The notes beneath the pieces are model-generated. The model was not told the origin of the DNA, searched no databases, and saw only the letters and a program-made list of their open reading frames with translations. Below are positions 1 to 8,310 of a DNA stretch of 64,000 nucleotides, one piece after another (within the stretch, counting starts at the first letter, position 1; each line of letters opens with the position of its first letter). The stretch covers positions 124,001 to 188,000 of the forward strand of contig NZ_QAYL01000002.1 in the NCBI RefSeq assembly GCF_003408705.1, in the 5' to 3' direction. The position numbers were made by a program, and so were the translations under genes. This DNA comes from Mycobacterium uberis (GTDB lineage: Bacteria > Actinomycetota > Actinomycetes > Mycobacteriales > Mycobacteriaceae).

Positions 1-12
1 GAGCCGAACATA

Positions 13-1113
13 ATGAAACCGAGCGAACCACCGTTCGCGCTATGCGGGCCACGTGGGACTCTAGTTGCCGACGGGGTACAGATGTACTATAATAATGTCC
101 ACTCAGCGCAAGCTGCACTGCGTTCCGGGACAGCACCAATACTGTTAGGCGCGTTACCTTTCGATTTGGCCAGTCCCGCTGCACTGGTGGCACCTAGCGC
201 TGTGCTACGCACCGGTACGCTGCCAGACTGGCCGGCCGGTCCGTTGCCCGCCGTGCGCATCGCCGCCGCCGTCCCGACGCTGGACAACTACCGTTCCTGG
301 ATCGGCCGAGCGCGCGAGCAACTCACCGCACCCGGCAACTCGCTACGCAAGGTAGTGCTTGCCCGCACGTTGCAGCTGGCCGCGGACGCTCCACTGGACG
401 GCCGCGTCATCCTGCGCCAGCTAGTTGCGGCCGAACCGACCGGGTATGGATATCTTGTCGACTTGACCGCAGCCGGCGACCAGTACGCGGATATGGCCCT
501 GGTAGGCGCCAGTCCAGAACTGTTGGTCTCGCGCTTCGGCGACCGTGTCACGTGCCGGCCGTTTGCCGGTTCGGCTCCACGTGCCGCTAACCCCGAAGTC
601 GACACCGCCAACGGCGCCGCACTGGCCAGCTCAACCAAGAACCGTCACGAGCACCAGCTGGTCATCGACGCGATGCGCGCTGCTCTAGAGCCAGTGTGCG
701 ACGATTTGATAATCGCGCCTGAGCCGCAATTAAGCCGCACCGCGGCAGTCTGGCACCTGTGCACACCAATTAGTGGCCGGCTGCGCGACATCTCAACTAC
801 AGCAATCGATCTGGCATTGATCCTGCATCCCACTCCAGCGGTCGGTGGGGTCCCGACAGAGGCCGCATCCGAGCTTATCGCAGCGCTGGAAGGTGACCGC
901 GGTTTCTATGCGGGCGCAGTGGGCTGGTGCAATGCCAGAGGCAACGGTCACTGGGTGGTATCCATCCGCTGTGCTCAGCTATCGGCCGACCGCCGAACCG
1001 CCCTGGCCCATGCTGGTGGCGGCATCATTGCCGAATCCGATCCCGACGACGAAGTTGACGAGACCACAACTAAATTCACCACGATCCTGAATGCGCTGGG
1101 AGTCAAGCAGTGA
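13..1113 (+). CDS. entC: Isochorismate synthase (chorismate-binding enzyme)
   Basis: 366 residues, close to the recalled length of Rv3215. The protein is a single chorismate-binding domain, converting chorismate to isochorismate for salicylate-type siderophores or menaquinone. Visible family motifs are KVVLART (general-base Lys113), ASPELLVSR (general-acid Glu169), a GSAPR loop at 187-190, NRHEHQ (Glu213, Mg ligand) and HPTPAVGG at 272-279. The C-terminal GGGI near 336 is followed by an acidic run that supplies the second metal site. The ATG at 13 leaves only 12 bases of upstream sequence, so the promoter and any upstream partner are outside the window. No catalytic residue appears lost. Whether it serves mycobactin or menaquinone cannot be told here, since no mbt or men genes are nearby. 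Confidence 0.9.
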   Translation: MKPSEPPFALCGPRGTLVADGVQMYYNNVHSAQAALRSGTAPILLGALPFDLASPAALVAPSAVLRTGTLPDWPAGPLPAVRIAAAVPTLDNYRSWIGRAREQLTAPGNSLRKVVLARTLQLAADAPLDGRVILRQLVAAEPTGYGYLVDLTAAGDQYADMALVGASPELLVSRFGDRVTCRPFAGSAPRAANPEVDTANGAALASSTKNRHEHQLVIDAMRAALEPVCDDLIIAPEPQLSRTAAVWHLCTPISGRLRDISTTAIDLALILHPTPAVGGVPTEAASELIAALEGDRGFYAGAVGWCNARGNGHWVVSIRCAQLSADRRTALAHAGGGIIAESDPDDEVDETTTKFTTILNALGVKQ

Positions 1114-1177
1114 CCGAAAAAGTCCACTGTGCCATACTACAAGGACGCCGCAAAAATTACGGCCATGATTCCAAACG

Positions 1178-1570
1178 TTGGCCAAATTCCAGCTAACAGC
1201 CGATCAATACACAATCACCGAAACACAAATTCCCACAGCGCTTTTCAGCAGTTCATCAACCGTTCAAGGGCATGTCACCGAAGTCTACAGTGAACTCGCT
1301 GCGATAGCGCTATGGTGCCGTAACTTCTCCACGTGGGGCGGTGTTGCAAACCCCCACTCTACTTGGAGGATTTGTTCGTAAGATCGAGGTTTTACCGTCG
1401 CTAACTAGCTCGTGCGCTGTTGTTGGCGATGGAGACTGAATACCTCGACAACGGCCACACTCGATTGTCATGGGCGGTGCTGAACTGAAACTCCGACGCC
1501 ATCCCGCTGTATGACTATGACAGGATCGGTGAACGTCCTCAGCGCGAATGGGCCACCTACCAACTGTTCG
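1178..1570 (+). pseudogene. Decayed GNAT acetyltransferase (Rv3216-like)
   Basis: Acetyltransferase sequence can be followed across several frames. ALWCRNFSTW lies near 1305-1335. LYLEDLFVR follows at about 1357 in another frame, then YLDNGHTRLSWAVLN near 1441, a stop, and IGERPQREWATYQLF toward 1565. These are the central and C-terminal signatures of the GNAT fold (acetyl-CoA loop and final strand). At least two frame changes and one internal stop separate them, so no full-length product is possible. Its position right after entC matches the M. tuberculosis order. The tail abuts the convergent membrane gene. Confidence 0.8.
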
Positions 1571-2012
1571 ACCCCCTACTAGCTGAACTGGCCGGACCAC
1601 GCCGATATCCAGCTGCGGCCCAGCGCACGGCCGGCGGACTGAACAGCAATACCAATGTGGTCAGCACCACGATTCCCAGCGGGAATCCGAAAACCGGCTG
1701 ATTCGAGCCGACCGCGAGGTACCACGCGACAGGCAACAGCAACAGTTGGGCAAACACCGCCAGCCCGCGACCCCAGCGTTTGCCGACTAGCAACGCACAT
1801 CCAGCGGCGAGCACCCCGCCGCCGACCACAACGAACCAGATAGCCGTGCCCAAGCTGTTGATGACACGCTGATCGATGCCGGCAGGCCAGCGAATCACCA
1901 GTGCCGCAGCCACCACCAACGCAACTGCACCTTGCAGCACGACAATGAGTCCTGCGCCCCGTACGGCGGCCGGAGCGCATGGCGATACCGCTCGCTTGTG
2001 AGGAAGTGTCAC
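1557..2012 (-). CDS. Small integral membrane protein (Rv3217c-like)
   Basis: About 151 residues with four hydrophobic segments, near 20-40, 52-76, 83-102 and 108-125. They are joined by short basic loops (GKRWGRG), and the tail is polar. I chose the GTG at 2012 (VTLPHKRAV), which gives a length near the recalled 143 residues of Rv3217c; an in-frame start at 2060 would only add a non-hydrophobic leader. The frame is unbroken and keeps a clear hydrophobic pattern, unlike the decayed genes on either side. Function is unknown. It sits convergent to the decayed GNAT gene and divergent from the decayed kinase gene. No promoter or ribosome site stands out. Confidence 0.65.
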   Translation of the reverse strand: MTLPHKRAVSPCAPAAVRGAGLIVVLQGAVALVVAAALVIRWPAGIDQRVINSLGTAIWFVVVGGGVLAAGCALLVGKRWGRGLAVFAQLLLLPVAWYLAVGSNQPVFGFPLGIVVLTTLVLLFSPPAVRWAAAGYRRGPASSASRGSNSW

Positions 2013-2079
2013 AACGTCAGCGTAGTCACCCGAGCCACCGATCGCGCCGCTGCTCAGCAAACCATTACCCGGCCCGCAT

Positions 2080-3068
2080 CATCGTCGTACCTAAATTTAT
2101 GCGTCCTGCGTGCCGTGCTGATCGCCAACTCAACAGCCACGTCGACTACACTAATCTGGTTACCACCTACTGGTGCACGCACTCAAGAGCCGCCTTGAGC
2201 ACACCAAGCACCGGGGACACGATACACAGCTCGCACAAGCAGCCGTTGAGGAGGAAGAAGAAGTGGACCTCGTCATCTACGGCGGCGACATGATCAGCGG
2301 AGTGGTCAATGGCTTACTCGACCGCTCCGGCACCTACAGCCCACCGGCTCGGTGCCGGCGATCGCCGTGGTGCCCCTAGAGGCTCGACGAACGTGCTGAC
2401 CCAGTTGCCTAGACAACTCCTGCAGCCTATCGCTGCCACCAAACCGCTCTTCCAACTACTCGACGATTATCGGCGTTCTCAGATTTGGCGCCGCATCGCG
2501 CTGATCGACTGCGGCGAACAGTGGGCCTGTTCAATACCGGAATAGGTGTCAAGTAGCCACCGGTCGAGGCTGGACACACATAAGGGCGGCAAAATCACAC
2601 CATAGCGCTACAGTCTGCATAGCAAGTACCCGCCGGATGAGTATACACGCGCCGCGAACCCGCTCTTACGCTGCATCCTCCCGGCCGCGAACCGATAACA
2701 GAGGTACGTTTCGTCTTCGTGTCCAACCCGAGTCCATATGGACCTATATGAACAACCGGTCAGTGTGGATCGATCCCGGATACAGCTCTGACTCTGGGCC
2801 GGGAGTGTTCACCCCGACCAACATGAAGCCGATACCCACTTTAGAGAATCGCCCGACAAATGTTCGCCAAACAGCCCACGTTTACATTCAAGCACCTCAT
2901 CACCGCGGACGACGTGCCGTGCCTGCGAGTGACATCCACCGAGGCCCAATCGCCAGTTAGTTCGATGGAGACTATCTCAGCGTGCACGATACCATGACGT
3001 TCCAGGCCGTTTCGGACGTGCTGCCAGTCGTAGTCCCACCCGCCAAAAACGTATCTGAACTGCACTAA
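2080..3068 (+). pseudogene. Decayed diacylglycerol-kinase-like gene (Rv3218-like)
   Basis: Pieces of a diacylglycerol/lipid kinase can be read in order through several frames. They are VLIANSTATSTT near 2115, EVDLVIYGGDMISGVVNGLL at about 2260, GSTNVLT near 2380, RRSQIWRRIALIDCGEQW near 2470-2525, then WTYMNNRSVW near 2733. The C-terminal end FDGDYLSVHDTMTFQAVSD starts at 2961 and closes with a TAA at 3068. The GGDG nucleotide loop reads GGDM here. Frameshifts and internal stops are frequent. The position between Rv3217c-like and whiB1 genes fits the Rv3218 order. Confidence 0.8.
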
Positions 3069-3163
3069 CCAAACATTTGATGCACGCTTGACAAAGTAAT
3101 TTGCCGGAAAAGCCAGCGGTAGTAGAGTGCAACGATGTAAAGACTTGGGTGCCAGACGGTCAA

Positions 3164-3179
3164 AGTGAGATTGCCCACG
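3164..3179 (+). promoter_or_regulatory. Probable CRP (cAMP receptor protein) site upstream of whiB1
   Basis: The 16-mer agtgagattgcccacg resembles the mycobacterial CRP half-site pattern (GTGA-N6-CAC). It differs at one position from the CRP1 operator I recall from the M. tuberculosis whiB1 promoter. It lies 160 bases before the whiB1 ATG, where an activator site would be expected. The site is seen; CRP binding is inferred. Confidence 0.6.
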
Positions 3180-3338
3180 AGCCAACTCGCGCTATTGACA
3201 TCTGTAGTGCCTGTGAAACGATCGAAAAGTTGCACGCAGAAATTGCGTAGAGGTACGGAACCTTTCTTGTGCACGCGTTAACAGCCGAAGAAAAATGCCC
3301 GTGCGCCTTGCTGCGCAAACGGTAAGGAGTAACAAAGT

Positions 3339-3593
3339 ATGGATTGGCGCCACAAGGCGGTCTGTCGCGACGAAGATCCGGAGCTGTTCTTCCCGGTAGG
3401 GAACAGTGGCCCGGCTATCGCGCAAATCGCTGACGCAAAACTGGTCTGCAATAGGTGCCAGGTCACCACAGAGTGCCTCGCCTGGGCCCTTAACACAGGC
3501 CAAGACTCGGGCGTCTGGGGTGGCATGAGTGAAGACGAGCGGCGAGCACTGAAGCGTCGCAACGCCCGGACAAAGGCCCGCAGTGGGGTCTGA
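3339..3593 (+). CDS. whiB1: WhiB1 iron-sulfur transcription factor
   Basis: 84 residues, the usual WhiB1 size. Four cysteines, C9, C37, C40 and C46 (C-Xn-C-X2-C-X5-C), hold a [4Fe-4S] cluster that reacts with nitric oxide. The family turn GVWGG is at 58-62, followed by the basic tail RRALKRRNARTKAR that contacts DNA. The start is supported by a ggtaaggag Shine-Dalgarno about 10 bases upstream. WhiB1 is essential in M. tuberculosis, binds the housekeeping sigma factor, and is regulated by cAMP-CRP; a matching operator sits at 3164-3179. Transcription probably ends at the hairpin just after the stop. Nothing in the sequence suggests decay. Confidence 0.96.
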   Translation: MDWRHKAVCRDEDPELFFPVGNSGPAIAQIADAKLVCNRCQVTTECLAWALNTGQDSGVWGGMSEDERRALKRRNARTKARSGV

Positions 3594-3602
3594 CCCAATT
3601 TA

Positions 3603-3642
3603 GATCACTGCGGCCTCGACAATCGTCGGGGCCGCAGTGATC
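3603..3642. terminator. Bidirectional hairpin terminator between whiB1 and pdtaS
   Basis: Perfect 13-base arms gatcactgcggcc (3603-3615) and ggccgcagtgatc (3630-3642) enclose a further cgac/gtcg stem (3617-3620 with 3625-3628), leaving a 4-base loop. The structure lies between the convergent ends of whiB1 (stop 3593) and pdtaS (stop 3652), so it can end transcription from both sides. There is no long T run, as is common for mycobacterial terminators. Confidence 0.85.
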
Positions 3643-3651
3643 CTTAGTGTT

Positions 3652-5154
3652 CTATAGCAGCAACCGAGCCCGACGACCAATTGGCACCCGGAGCACCACA
3701 TCAGTGCCGCGATCAGGGGCTTCTCGCATGCCCAACGAACCATCCAACTCGGAGGACACCAAAGTCCGCACGATTTGCAGGCCCAGGCTGTCTGACTGTT
3801 CCAAGTTGAATCCTTGAGGTAATCCACGGCCATCGTCGTGTACGACAACGTCAAGCCAGCGCGCTGAACGCTCGGCACGAATCGCGACAGACCCTGCTTG
3901 GGACACCGGGTCGAATGCATGCTCGATCGCATTCTGCACCAGTTCAGTGATCACCATGATCAGTGCCGTGGCACGGTCGGAGTCCAGCACGCCCAGATCG
4001 CCGACCCTGTTGATCCGGATCGGCCTGTCTACTGACGCTACATCGTTCATAATCGGCAAAATCCGGTCAATGACCTCGTCGAGGTTGACCTGTTTGTCCA
4101 CCGACATCGACAACGCGTCATGAACCAACGCGATCGACGACACCCGCCGCACCGACTCGATTAGCGCTTCCCGCCCTTCGGCGTTGGCCATCCGTCGAGC
4201 CTGCAGCCGCAGCAGCGCCGCAACAGTTTGTAGGTTGTTCTTGACCCGGTGGTGTATTTCCCGGATCGTGGCATCCTTAGAAATTAGCGCACGGTCACGG
4301 CGCTTCACCTCAGTGACGTCACGGATCAACACGGCCGCACCCACGCTAGAGCCCTGAACTGTCAACGGCAACGTTCGCAGCAGCACCGTGGCCCCACCGG
4401 CGTCAACTTCCACCCGCATGCTCGACCCGCCGGCCAACAGATCCTGCACATGCTTGGCCACCTCCTGCGCCTCGAAGGGGTCCGATAGCAGCGGCCGGGT
4501 GACTTTCACCAGATTTCGGCCCTGTAACTGGGCAGTCAGGCCCATCCGGTGGAATGCCGACAACGCGTTGGGGCTGGCATAGGCGACGACACCGTTACGA
4601 TCAAGGCGAATGAAACCGTCACCCGCCCGCGGTGTAGAACGCAACATGGCCACATCCCCTACGTCAGGAAAAGCGCCCTCTGCCAGCATGTGCAGAAGAT
4701 CCGTGGCGCACTCCAGGTAGGCGGTCTCCAACTTACCGGGCCTGCGGCGCGCTGCCAGTTCGATTTGGTGCTGCGTAAGCACCGCTACCACCTGGTCGCC
4801 ATACCGCACCGGAAAAGCCGCGACGTGCGGACCAAGCGGCAGCCACGAATGCTGCTGACCTACAGCACCTTCCTGCTGAACGGCGCCAGAAGCAAACGTC
4901 TCGGCAACAAGCAGCAGTCGATTGGCATCTACGACGCTACCCACCGCATCGGTCTGCAAAACTGTCGGCGCAGTATGCGGCCGGCATTGCGCGACACAGA
5001 CCAGTACCCCGTCATCGCGGCGAACCCACATCAGATAGTCGGCAAACGACAGGTCGGCAAGCAGCTGCCATTCCCCGACCACCGCATGCAGGTGGTCAAC
5101 AGCGTTACCCGGTAGCACTGTATGCTCAGCAAGCAGATCACCGAGAGTGGACAT
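3652..5154 (-). CDS. pdtaS: Sensor histidine kinase PdtaS
   Basis: 500 residues, full length for Rv3220c. The N-terminal ~150 residues form a GAF-like domain and about 170-285 a PAS domain (FIRLDRNGVVAYASPNA). A HisKA_2/HWE-type kinase core follows, with H-box IHHRVKNNLQT at 300-310 (phospho-acceptor His302), N-box ELVQNAIEHA at 404-413, G1 DDGRGLP at 440-446 and G2 SLGLQIV at 456-462. There are no transmembrane segments, so it is cytosolic. In M. tuberculosis it phosphorylates the RNA-binding antiterminator PdtaR, which is not in this window. The ATG at 5154 is preceded by aggag at the right spacing. It follows the biotinyl-domain gene by 49 bases on the same strand and may be cotranscribed. 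Confidence 0.93.
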   Translation of the reverse strand: MSTLGDLLAEHTVLPGNAVDHLHAVVGEWQLLADLSFADYLMWVRRDDGVLVCVAQCRPHTAPTVLQTDAVGSVVDANRLLLVAETFASGAVQQEGAVGQQHSWLPLGPHVAAFPVRYGDQVVAVLTQHQIELAARRRPGKLETAYLECATDLLHMLAEGAFPDVGDVAMLRSTPRAGDGFIRLDRNGVVAYASPNALSAFHRMGLTAQLQGRNLVKVTRPLLSDPFEAQEVAKHVQDLLAGGSSMRVEVDAGGATVLLRTLPLTVQGSSVGAAVLIRDVTEVKRRDRALISKDATIREIHHRVKNNLQTVAALLRLQARRMANAEGREALIESVRRVSSIALVHDALSMSVDKQVNLDEVIDRILPIMNDVASVDRPIRINRVGDLGVLDSDRATALIMVITELVQNAIEHAFDPVSQAGSVAIRAERSARWLDVVVHDDGRGLPQGFNLEQSDSLGLQIVRTLVSSELDGSLGMREAPDRGTDVVLRVPIGRRARLLL

Positions 5155-5203
5155 CAGTCACTCCTGGAACGTTTCTCGGCAGCAGATATGAAAACTCCAA
5201 CGG

Positions 5204-5419
5204 CTAGCTGATCACGGCAATAAGGTCGCCGGCCTGAATCACATCGCCCACCGACACACTCACCTTGCTGACGGTGCCGGCAACTTCAGCGAGGACGGGG
5301 ATCTCCATCTTCATCGACTCCAGTAAAACCATAACGTCCCCCTTGCCGACGTGGTCTCCCTCGCTGACAACGACTTCGAGCACGCTGGCCACAAGCTCAG
5401 CGCGAACATCCTCGGCCAT
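5204..5419 (-). CDS. Small biotinyl/lipoyl attachment protein (Rv3221c, TB7.3-like)
   Basis: 71 residues, starting at the ATG at 5419. Almost the whole protein is a biotinyl-lipoyl attachment fold. The biotinylated lysine lies in ESMKME (Lys37) between two mirrored hydrophobic halves: SEGDHVGKGDVMVLLE before it and SVGDVIQAGDLIAVI after it. It is a stand-alone carboxyl-carrier-like domain; no carboxylase subunit is encoded next to it. A longer in-frame extension to 5575 has no family similarity and covers the opposite-strand bL37 promoter region, so I rejected it. It precedes pdtaS, and the spacing to rshA (start of its neighbour ends at 5757) leaves room for its own promoter. Confidence 0.9.
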   Translation of the reverse strand: MAEDVRAELVASVLEVVVSEGDHVGKGDVMVLLESMKMEIPVLAEVAGTVSKVSVSVGDVIQAGDLIAVIS

Positions 5420-5636
5420 TTTCACCCCACTCGTTTCGGCCACTGGCGCATGCTGGCTGCTGGTATCTGAAGCTTGATCAGGCTCATGTATATCGAACCA
5501 TAAGACGAATCGCGCCTGCGGCGCGCGGGCTAGTGGTGCCCCATACGCCGCCGCAAGAACAACACAATGAGACACTGAACAACAACATCACGGGTGCTGG
5601 GTGCCCAGGATTTGATGCAACAACGGAGGTTTTCCA

Positions 5637-5711
5637 ATGGCCAAACGAGGCCGCAAGAAGCGCGACCGTAAGTACAGTAAAGCCAACCACGGCAAGCGAC
5701 CCAATTCCTAA
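5637..5711 (+). CDS. Large-subunit ribosomal protein bL37 (24 residues)
   Basis: A 24-codon gene beginning MAKRGRKKRDRKYSK and ending GKRPNS. It matches the small, extremely basic mycobacterial/actinobacterial ribosomal protein bL37 that I recall from cryo-EM structures of mycobacterial ribosomes. A strong Shine-Dalgarno, cggagg at 5624-5629, lies 7 bases before the ATG at 5637; the TAA is at 5709-5711. The strand is opposite to the surrounding sigH-rshA and biotinyl-protein genes. Twelve of 24 residues are Arg, Lys or His. It is easily missed because of its size. Confidence 0.9.
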   Translation: MAKRGRKKRDRKYSKANHGKRPNS

Positions 5712-5756
5712 CCCAGCGTTCTCAGCAGCTGAGCAAATCACAACCGGGTGCAATCG

Positions 5757-6062
5757 CTACGGCATACTACGGATGATGGCGGTCTTGCGAATCTCAAGTT
5801 TGAGGCGTTCCCGTAGGCCTGCAGGCGCCTTCTCGCCTTTACACTTCGTCGCGATCAACGCTTTGATCCGCTCTTCCAGTCCATAATGCTTCAGGCATCC
5901 GGGGCATGCCTCAAGGTGCCGATACAGCCTCTCACGAGTCTCAGCGGTGCATTCACCGTCAAGCAGGGTCCAGATCTCGGCGATCACTTCCGCGCAACCA
6001 ACGCCGCCACGGGAATAGCTGTCCTCTACGCTTGGGTCATCTGGGCCGGAAAACCCACTCAC
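5757..6062 (-). CDS. rshA: Anti-sigma factor RshA (redox-sensing, for SigH)
   Basis: 101 residues, the same as Rv3221A. A zinc-associated anti-sigma (ZAS) motif H-X3-C-X2-C is present as HLEACPGC (His49, Cys53, Cys56). An extra cysteine in CAEVIAEIW near 23 and another at about 39 lie upstream. In the family the metal-thiol centre holds SigH and releases it on disulfide stress. The GTG start at 6062 overlaps the sigH stop by 4 bases (GTGA), implying translational coupling and 1:1 production of the pair. No damage to the frame or the motif. Confidence 0.93.
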   Translation of the reverse strand: MSGFSGPDDPSVEDSYSRGGVGCAEVIAEIWTLLDGECTAETRERLYRHLEACPGCLKHYGLEERIKALIATKCKGEKAPAGLRERLKLEIRKTAIIRSMP

Positions 6063-6721
6063 GACGACACCTCCTCGTGCGCTTGTGGGGCGCGGCAGAA
6101 ACCTCGCTCCTTGGCCACCTCAGACAACAGACTGCGCAACTGACGTCTACCACGATGAAGCCGCGACATTACGGTCCCAATCGGCGTATCCATGATCTCG
6201 GCGATCTCCTTGTACGGGAAACCCTCAACGTCGGCGTAGTAGACTGCCATCCGGAACTCTTCCGGTAATGCCTGTAGCGCTTGTTTGACCTCAGTGTCCG
6301 GCAGCGCCTCAAGAGCTTCGACCTCAGCCGAACGCAACCCGGCTGAGGAATGCTCGGCGTTCAATGCCAATTGCCAGTCGGTGATCTCGCCGGTCGGATA
6401 CTCCGCAGAGTGACGCTGCCTTTTGCGATAACTGTTGATATATGTGTTGGTCAGGATCCGGTATAGCCACGCCTTAAGGTTTGTGCCCACGCAGAACGTG
6501 CGAAACCCCAGGTAGGCCTTCACCATCGTCTCCTGGAGAAGGTCCTCGGCATCGGCGGGACTGCGCGTCATACGCAGCGCACCGCCATAAAGCTGATCCA
6601 GCAAGGGAATCACCTCGCGCTCGAAACGCGCTGTAAGCCCATTGTTGTTCTCGTCCGGAGACTCGGACTGCAGAACTTCCGACCCGCTCGCGCCGTCTCG
6701 GCCATCTTCGTAGTCGGCCAT
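6059..6721 (-). CDS. sigH: ECF sigma factor SigH (oxidative and heat stress)
   Basis: 220 residues from the ATG at 6721 ([10 protein letters not shown]). Region 2 covers about 30-105, with [14 protein letters not shown] and the -10-recognition part [18 protein letters not shown]. Region 4 covers about 140-205, with the helix-turn-helix [27 protein letters not shown]. Only the first ~25 residues diverge from the M. tuberculosis protein. A longer in-frame extension to 6802 has no support. It is followed directly by its anti-sigma factor gene. SigH controls thioredoxin, chaperone and sigE/sigB genes in M. tuberculosis. I could not find a convincing GGAA-N-GTT autoregulated promoter in the 270 bases upstream. 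The gene appears fully intact, which matters for species assignment (see findings). Confidence 0.95.
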   Translation of the reverse strand: MADYEDGRDGASGSEVLQSESPDENNNGLTARFEREVIPLLDQLYGGALRMTRSPADAEDLLQETMVKAYLGFRTFCVGTNLKAWLYRILTNTYINSYRKRQRHSAEYPTGEITDWQLALNAEHSSAGLRSAEVEALEALPDTEVKQALQALPEEFRMAVYYADVEGFPYKEIAEIMDTPIGTVMSRLHRGRRQLRSLLSEVAKERGFCRAPQAHEEVSS

Positions 6722-6995
6722 CTCGACTAACCCGGTCTCTTCGTTTGCGGTGACACTAGACAGCGCCGGCAACCACACCAGACTCACAAAAAAACAATTC
6801 AACTACCCCCGCCCAATAAGCTCATCGCAATTGACACCACAACTCCTCCCCAGCTAGTCTAGCGACTGCGACAGATATCATCTTCGCAGGTTCGCTGCTA
6901 ATTTTTTTGAGTGTATTCATCTGCAGCAGTCAATAGCGTCAACGGGCTACTTCCAAGTGCCGCAATCCCGCCAGAAACAGCGTTAGTGTGATGCC

Positions 6996-7844
6996 ATGTC
7001 CCTCAATGGCAAAACCATGTTCATCTCGGGCGCCAGTCGCGGCATCGGACTTGCGATCGCCAAACGGGCGGCGCGCGATGGTGCCAACATCGCCCTGATC
7101 GCCAAGACCACCAAGCCGCACCCCAAGCTGCCTGGCACGGTCTTCACCGCAGCCCAAGAGCTCGAGGACGCGGGCGGCCAGGCACTGCCGATTGTTGGGG
7201 ACATCCGCGACCCGGATTCCGTCGAGTCCGCGGTGGCCAAGACCGTCGAGCAGTTTGGCGGCATCGATATCTGTGTCAATAACGCATCGGCGATCGATCT
7301 GAGGTCCATCACCGAGGTGTCGATGAAACGCTTCGACCTGATGAACGGTATCCAGGTGCGCGGCACGTATGCAGTGTCACAAGCGTGTATCCCACACATG
7401 ACGGGCCGCCAAAACCCGCACATTCTGACATTGTCGCCGCCAGTACTGCTCGACAAGAAGTGGCTAACACCGACGGCCTACATGATGGCCAAGTTCGGCA
7501 TGACGTTGTGCGCGCTCGGGATCGCCGAGGAAATGCGTGATGTCGGCATTGCGTCGAACACGTTGTGGCCGCGCACACTGGTGGCCACCGCCGCAGTACA
7601 GAACCTGCTCGGCGGCGGCGAAGCGATGGCGCGAGCCCGCAAGCCCGAGGTGTATGCTGATGCAGCTTACGTGATCTTCAATAGGCCGGCCCATGAATAT
7701 ACCGGCAACTCCGCGCTATGCGAGGACGTGCTGATGGAATCCGGCGTCACCAACTTTTCGATCTACGACTGCGTGCCGGGCGGACAACTGAGCGTCGACC
7801 TCTGGGTGGAAGAGGTCAACCCGCCGGGCTACACCCGGCCCTAA
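6996..7844 (+). CDS. Short-chain dehydrogenase/reductase (Rv3224-like, HSDL2 type)
   Basis: 282 residues with a full SDR core. The NAD(P)-binding loop GASRGIG is at 12-18, NNAS at 95-98, Ser147 lies in LTLSPP, and the YxxxK catalytic pair is YMMAK (Tyr162, Lys166). The C-terminal half (PAHEYTGNSALCEDVL) matches the classical SDR subgroup related to hydroxysteroid dehydrogenase-like protein 2. The substrate is unknown. It is transcribed divergently from sigH across a 274-base gap, so the two may share regulatory sequence. A decayed ybaK-like gene begins 4 bases after the stop, which suggests a former two-gene unit. Confidence 0.9.
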   Translation: MSLNGKTMFISGASRGIGLAIAKRAARDGANIALIAKTTKPHPKLPGTVFTAAQELEDAGGQALPIVGDIRDPDSVESAVAKTVEQFGGIDICVNNASAIDLRSITEVSMKRFDLMNGIQVRGTYAVSQACIPHMTGRQNPHILTLSPPVLLDKKWLTPTAYMMAKFGMTLCALGIAEEMRDVGIASNTLWPRTLVATAAVQNLLGGGEAMARARKPEVYADAAYVIFNRPAHEYTGNSALCEDVLMESGVTNFSIYDCVPGGQLSVDLWVEEVNPPGYTRP

Positions 7845-7848
7845 GCAG

Positions 7849-8310
7849 ATGAGCGCGGTCAGATCGGCAACTCCCGGGATCGCAGTACCGGTCAAAGCTA
7901 TTGCGCCACAAAAGATCTTGCAATTCAACGCCGTTACTGACCTACAGCAGTCCCCCGATACCGCACTCAAGCAAATACTCAAAACGCTGGTCATCACGCT
8001 GCACCGTGAGCTGGCCGTCGCGATATTGCCGGTGCTGTCCTGGTTGTCACTGAAGACGGCTGCTGCGGCGCTCGGCATGACCAAAACCAACATGGCCGAA
8101 CCCGCTGCCGCTCAGCGGGTTACCGGCTATGTGATCGGCGGGATCTCTCCCTTCGGTCAGCGCCAACAACTGCAGACAATTGCAGACGTCTCGGTCTTGA
8201 GCTGGGACCGGATGCTGTGCAACGCCGGTAAGCAGTATTGGGAATGTCGCGGTGAGCCCACACAACCTGGTCCGGTTGACCGACACAATCACCGCTGACA
8301 TCTGGGCTAG
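7849..8310 (+). pseudogene. Frameshifted YbaK/ProX-type aminoacyl-tRNA deacylase
   Basis: An open frame from 7849 carries most of a YbaK-family domain: ILKTLVITL near 7975, LAVAILPV, LKTAAAALGMTKTNMAEPAAAQRVTGYVIGG-type sequence across 8045-8140, then ISPFGQRQQLQTI. After the glycine-lysine element near 8230 the frame is lost. The family C-terminus, SPHNLVRLTDTITADIW, continues in another frame from about 8252. The region before the core is also eroded. In M. tuberculosis I recall the same gene split as Rv3224A/Rv3224B, so the break may be old or independent. A shortened product to 8298 is possible but would lack the last helix. Confidence 0.78.

Noticed and set aside
288-638. 116-codon frame antisense to entC
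   Set aside because: Shadow frame of a strong GC-rich gene; no family features.
5484-5753. 89-codon minus frame with a hydrophobic stretch, antisense to bL37
   Set aside because: Opposes the well-supported bL37 gene and has no Shine-Dalgarno or family match.
6722-6995. SigH-type autoregulated promoter before sigH
   Set aside because: No GGAA element with a correctly spaced GTT on the sigH strand.
7849-8298. 149-codon frame as an intact YbaK-type protein
   Set aside because: The conserved C-terminal helix is in another frame from 8252 and the N-terminal part is eroded. A truncated product cannot be excluded.
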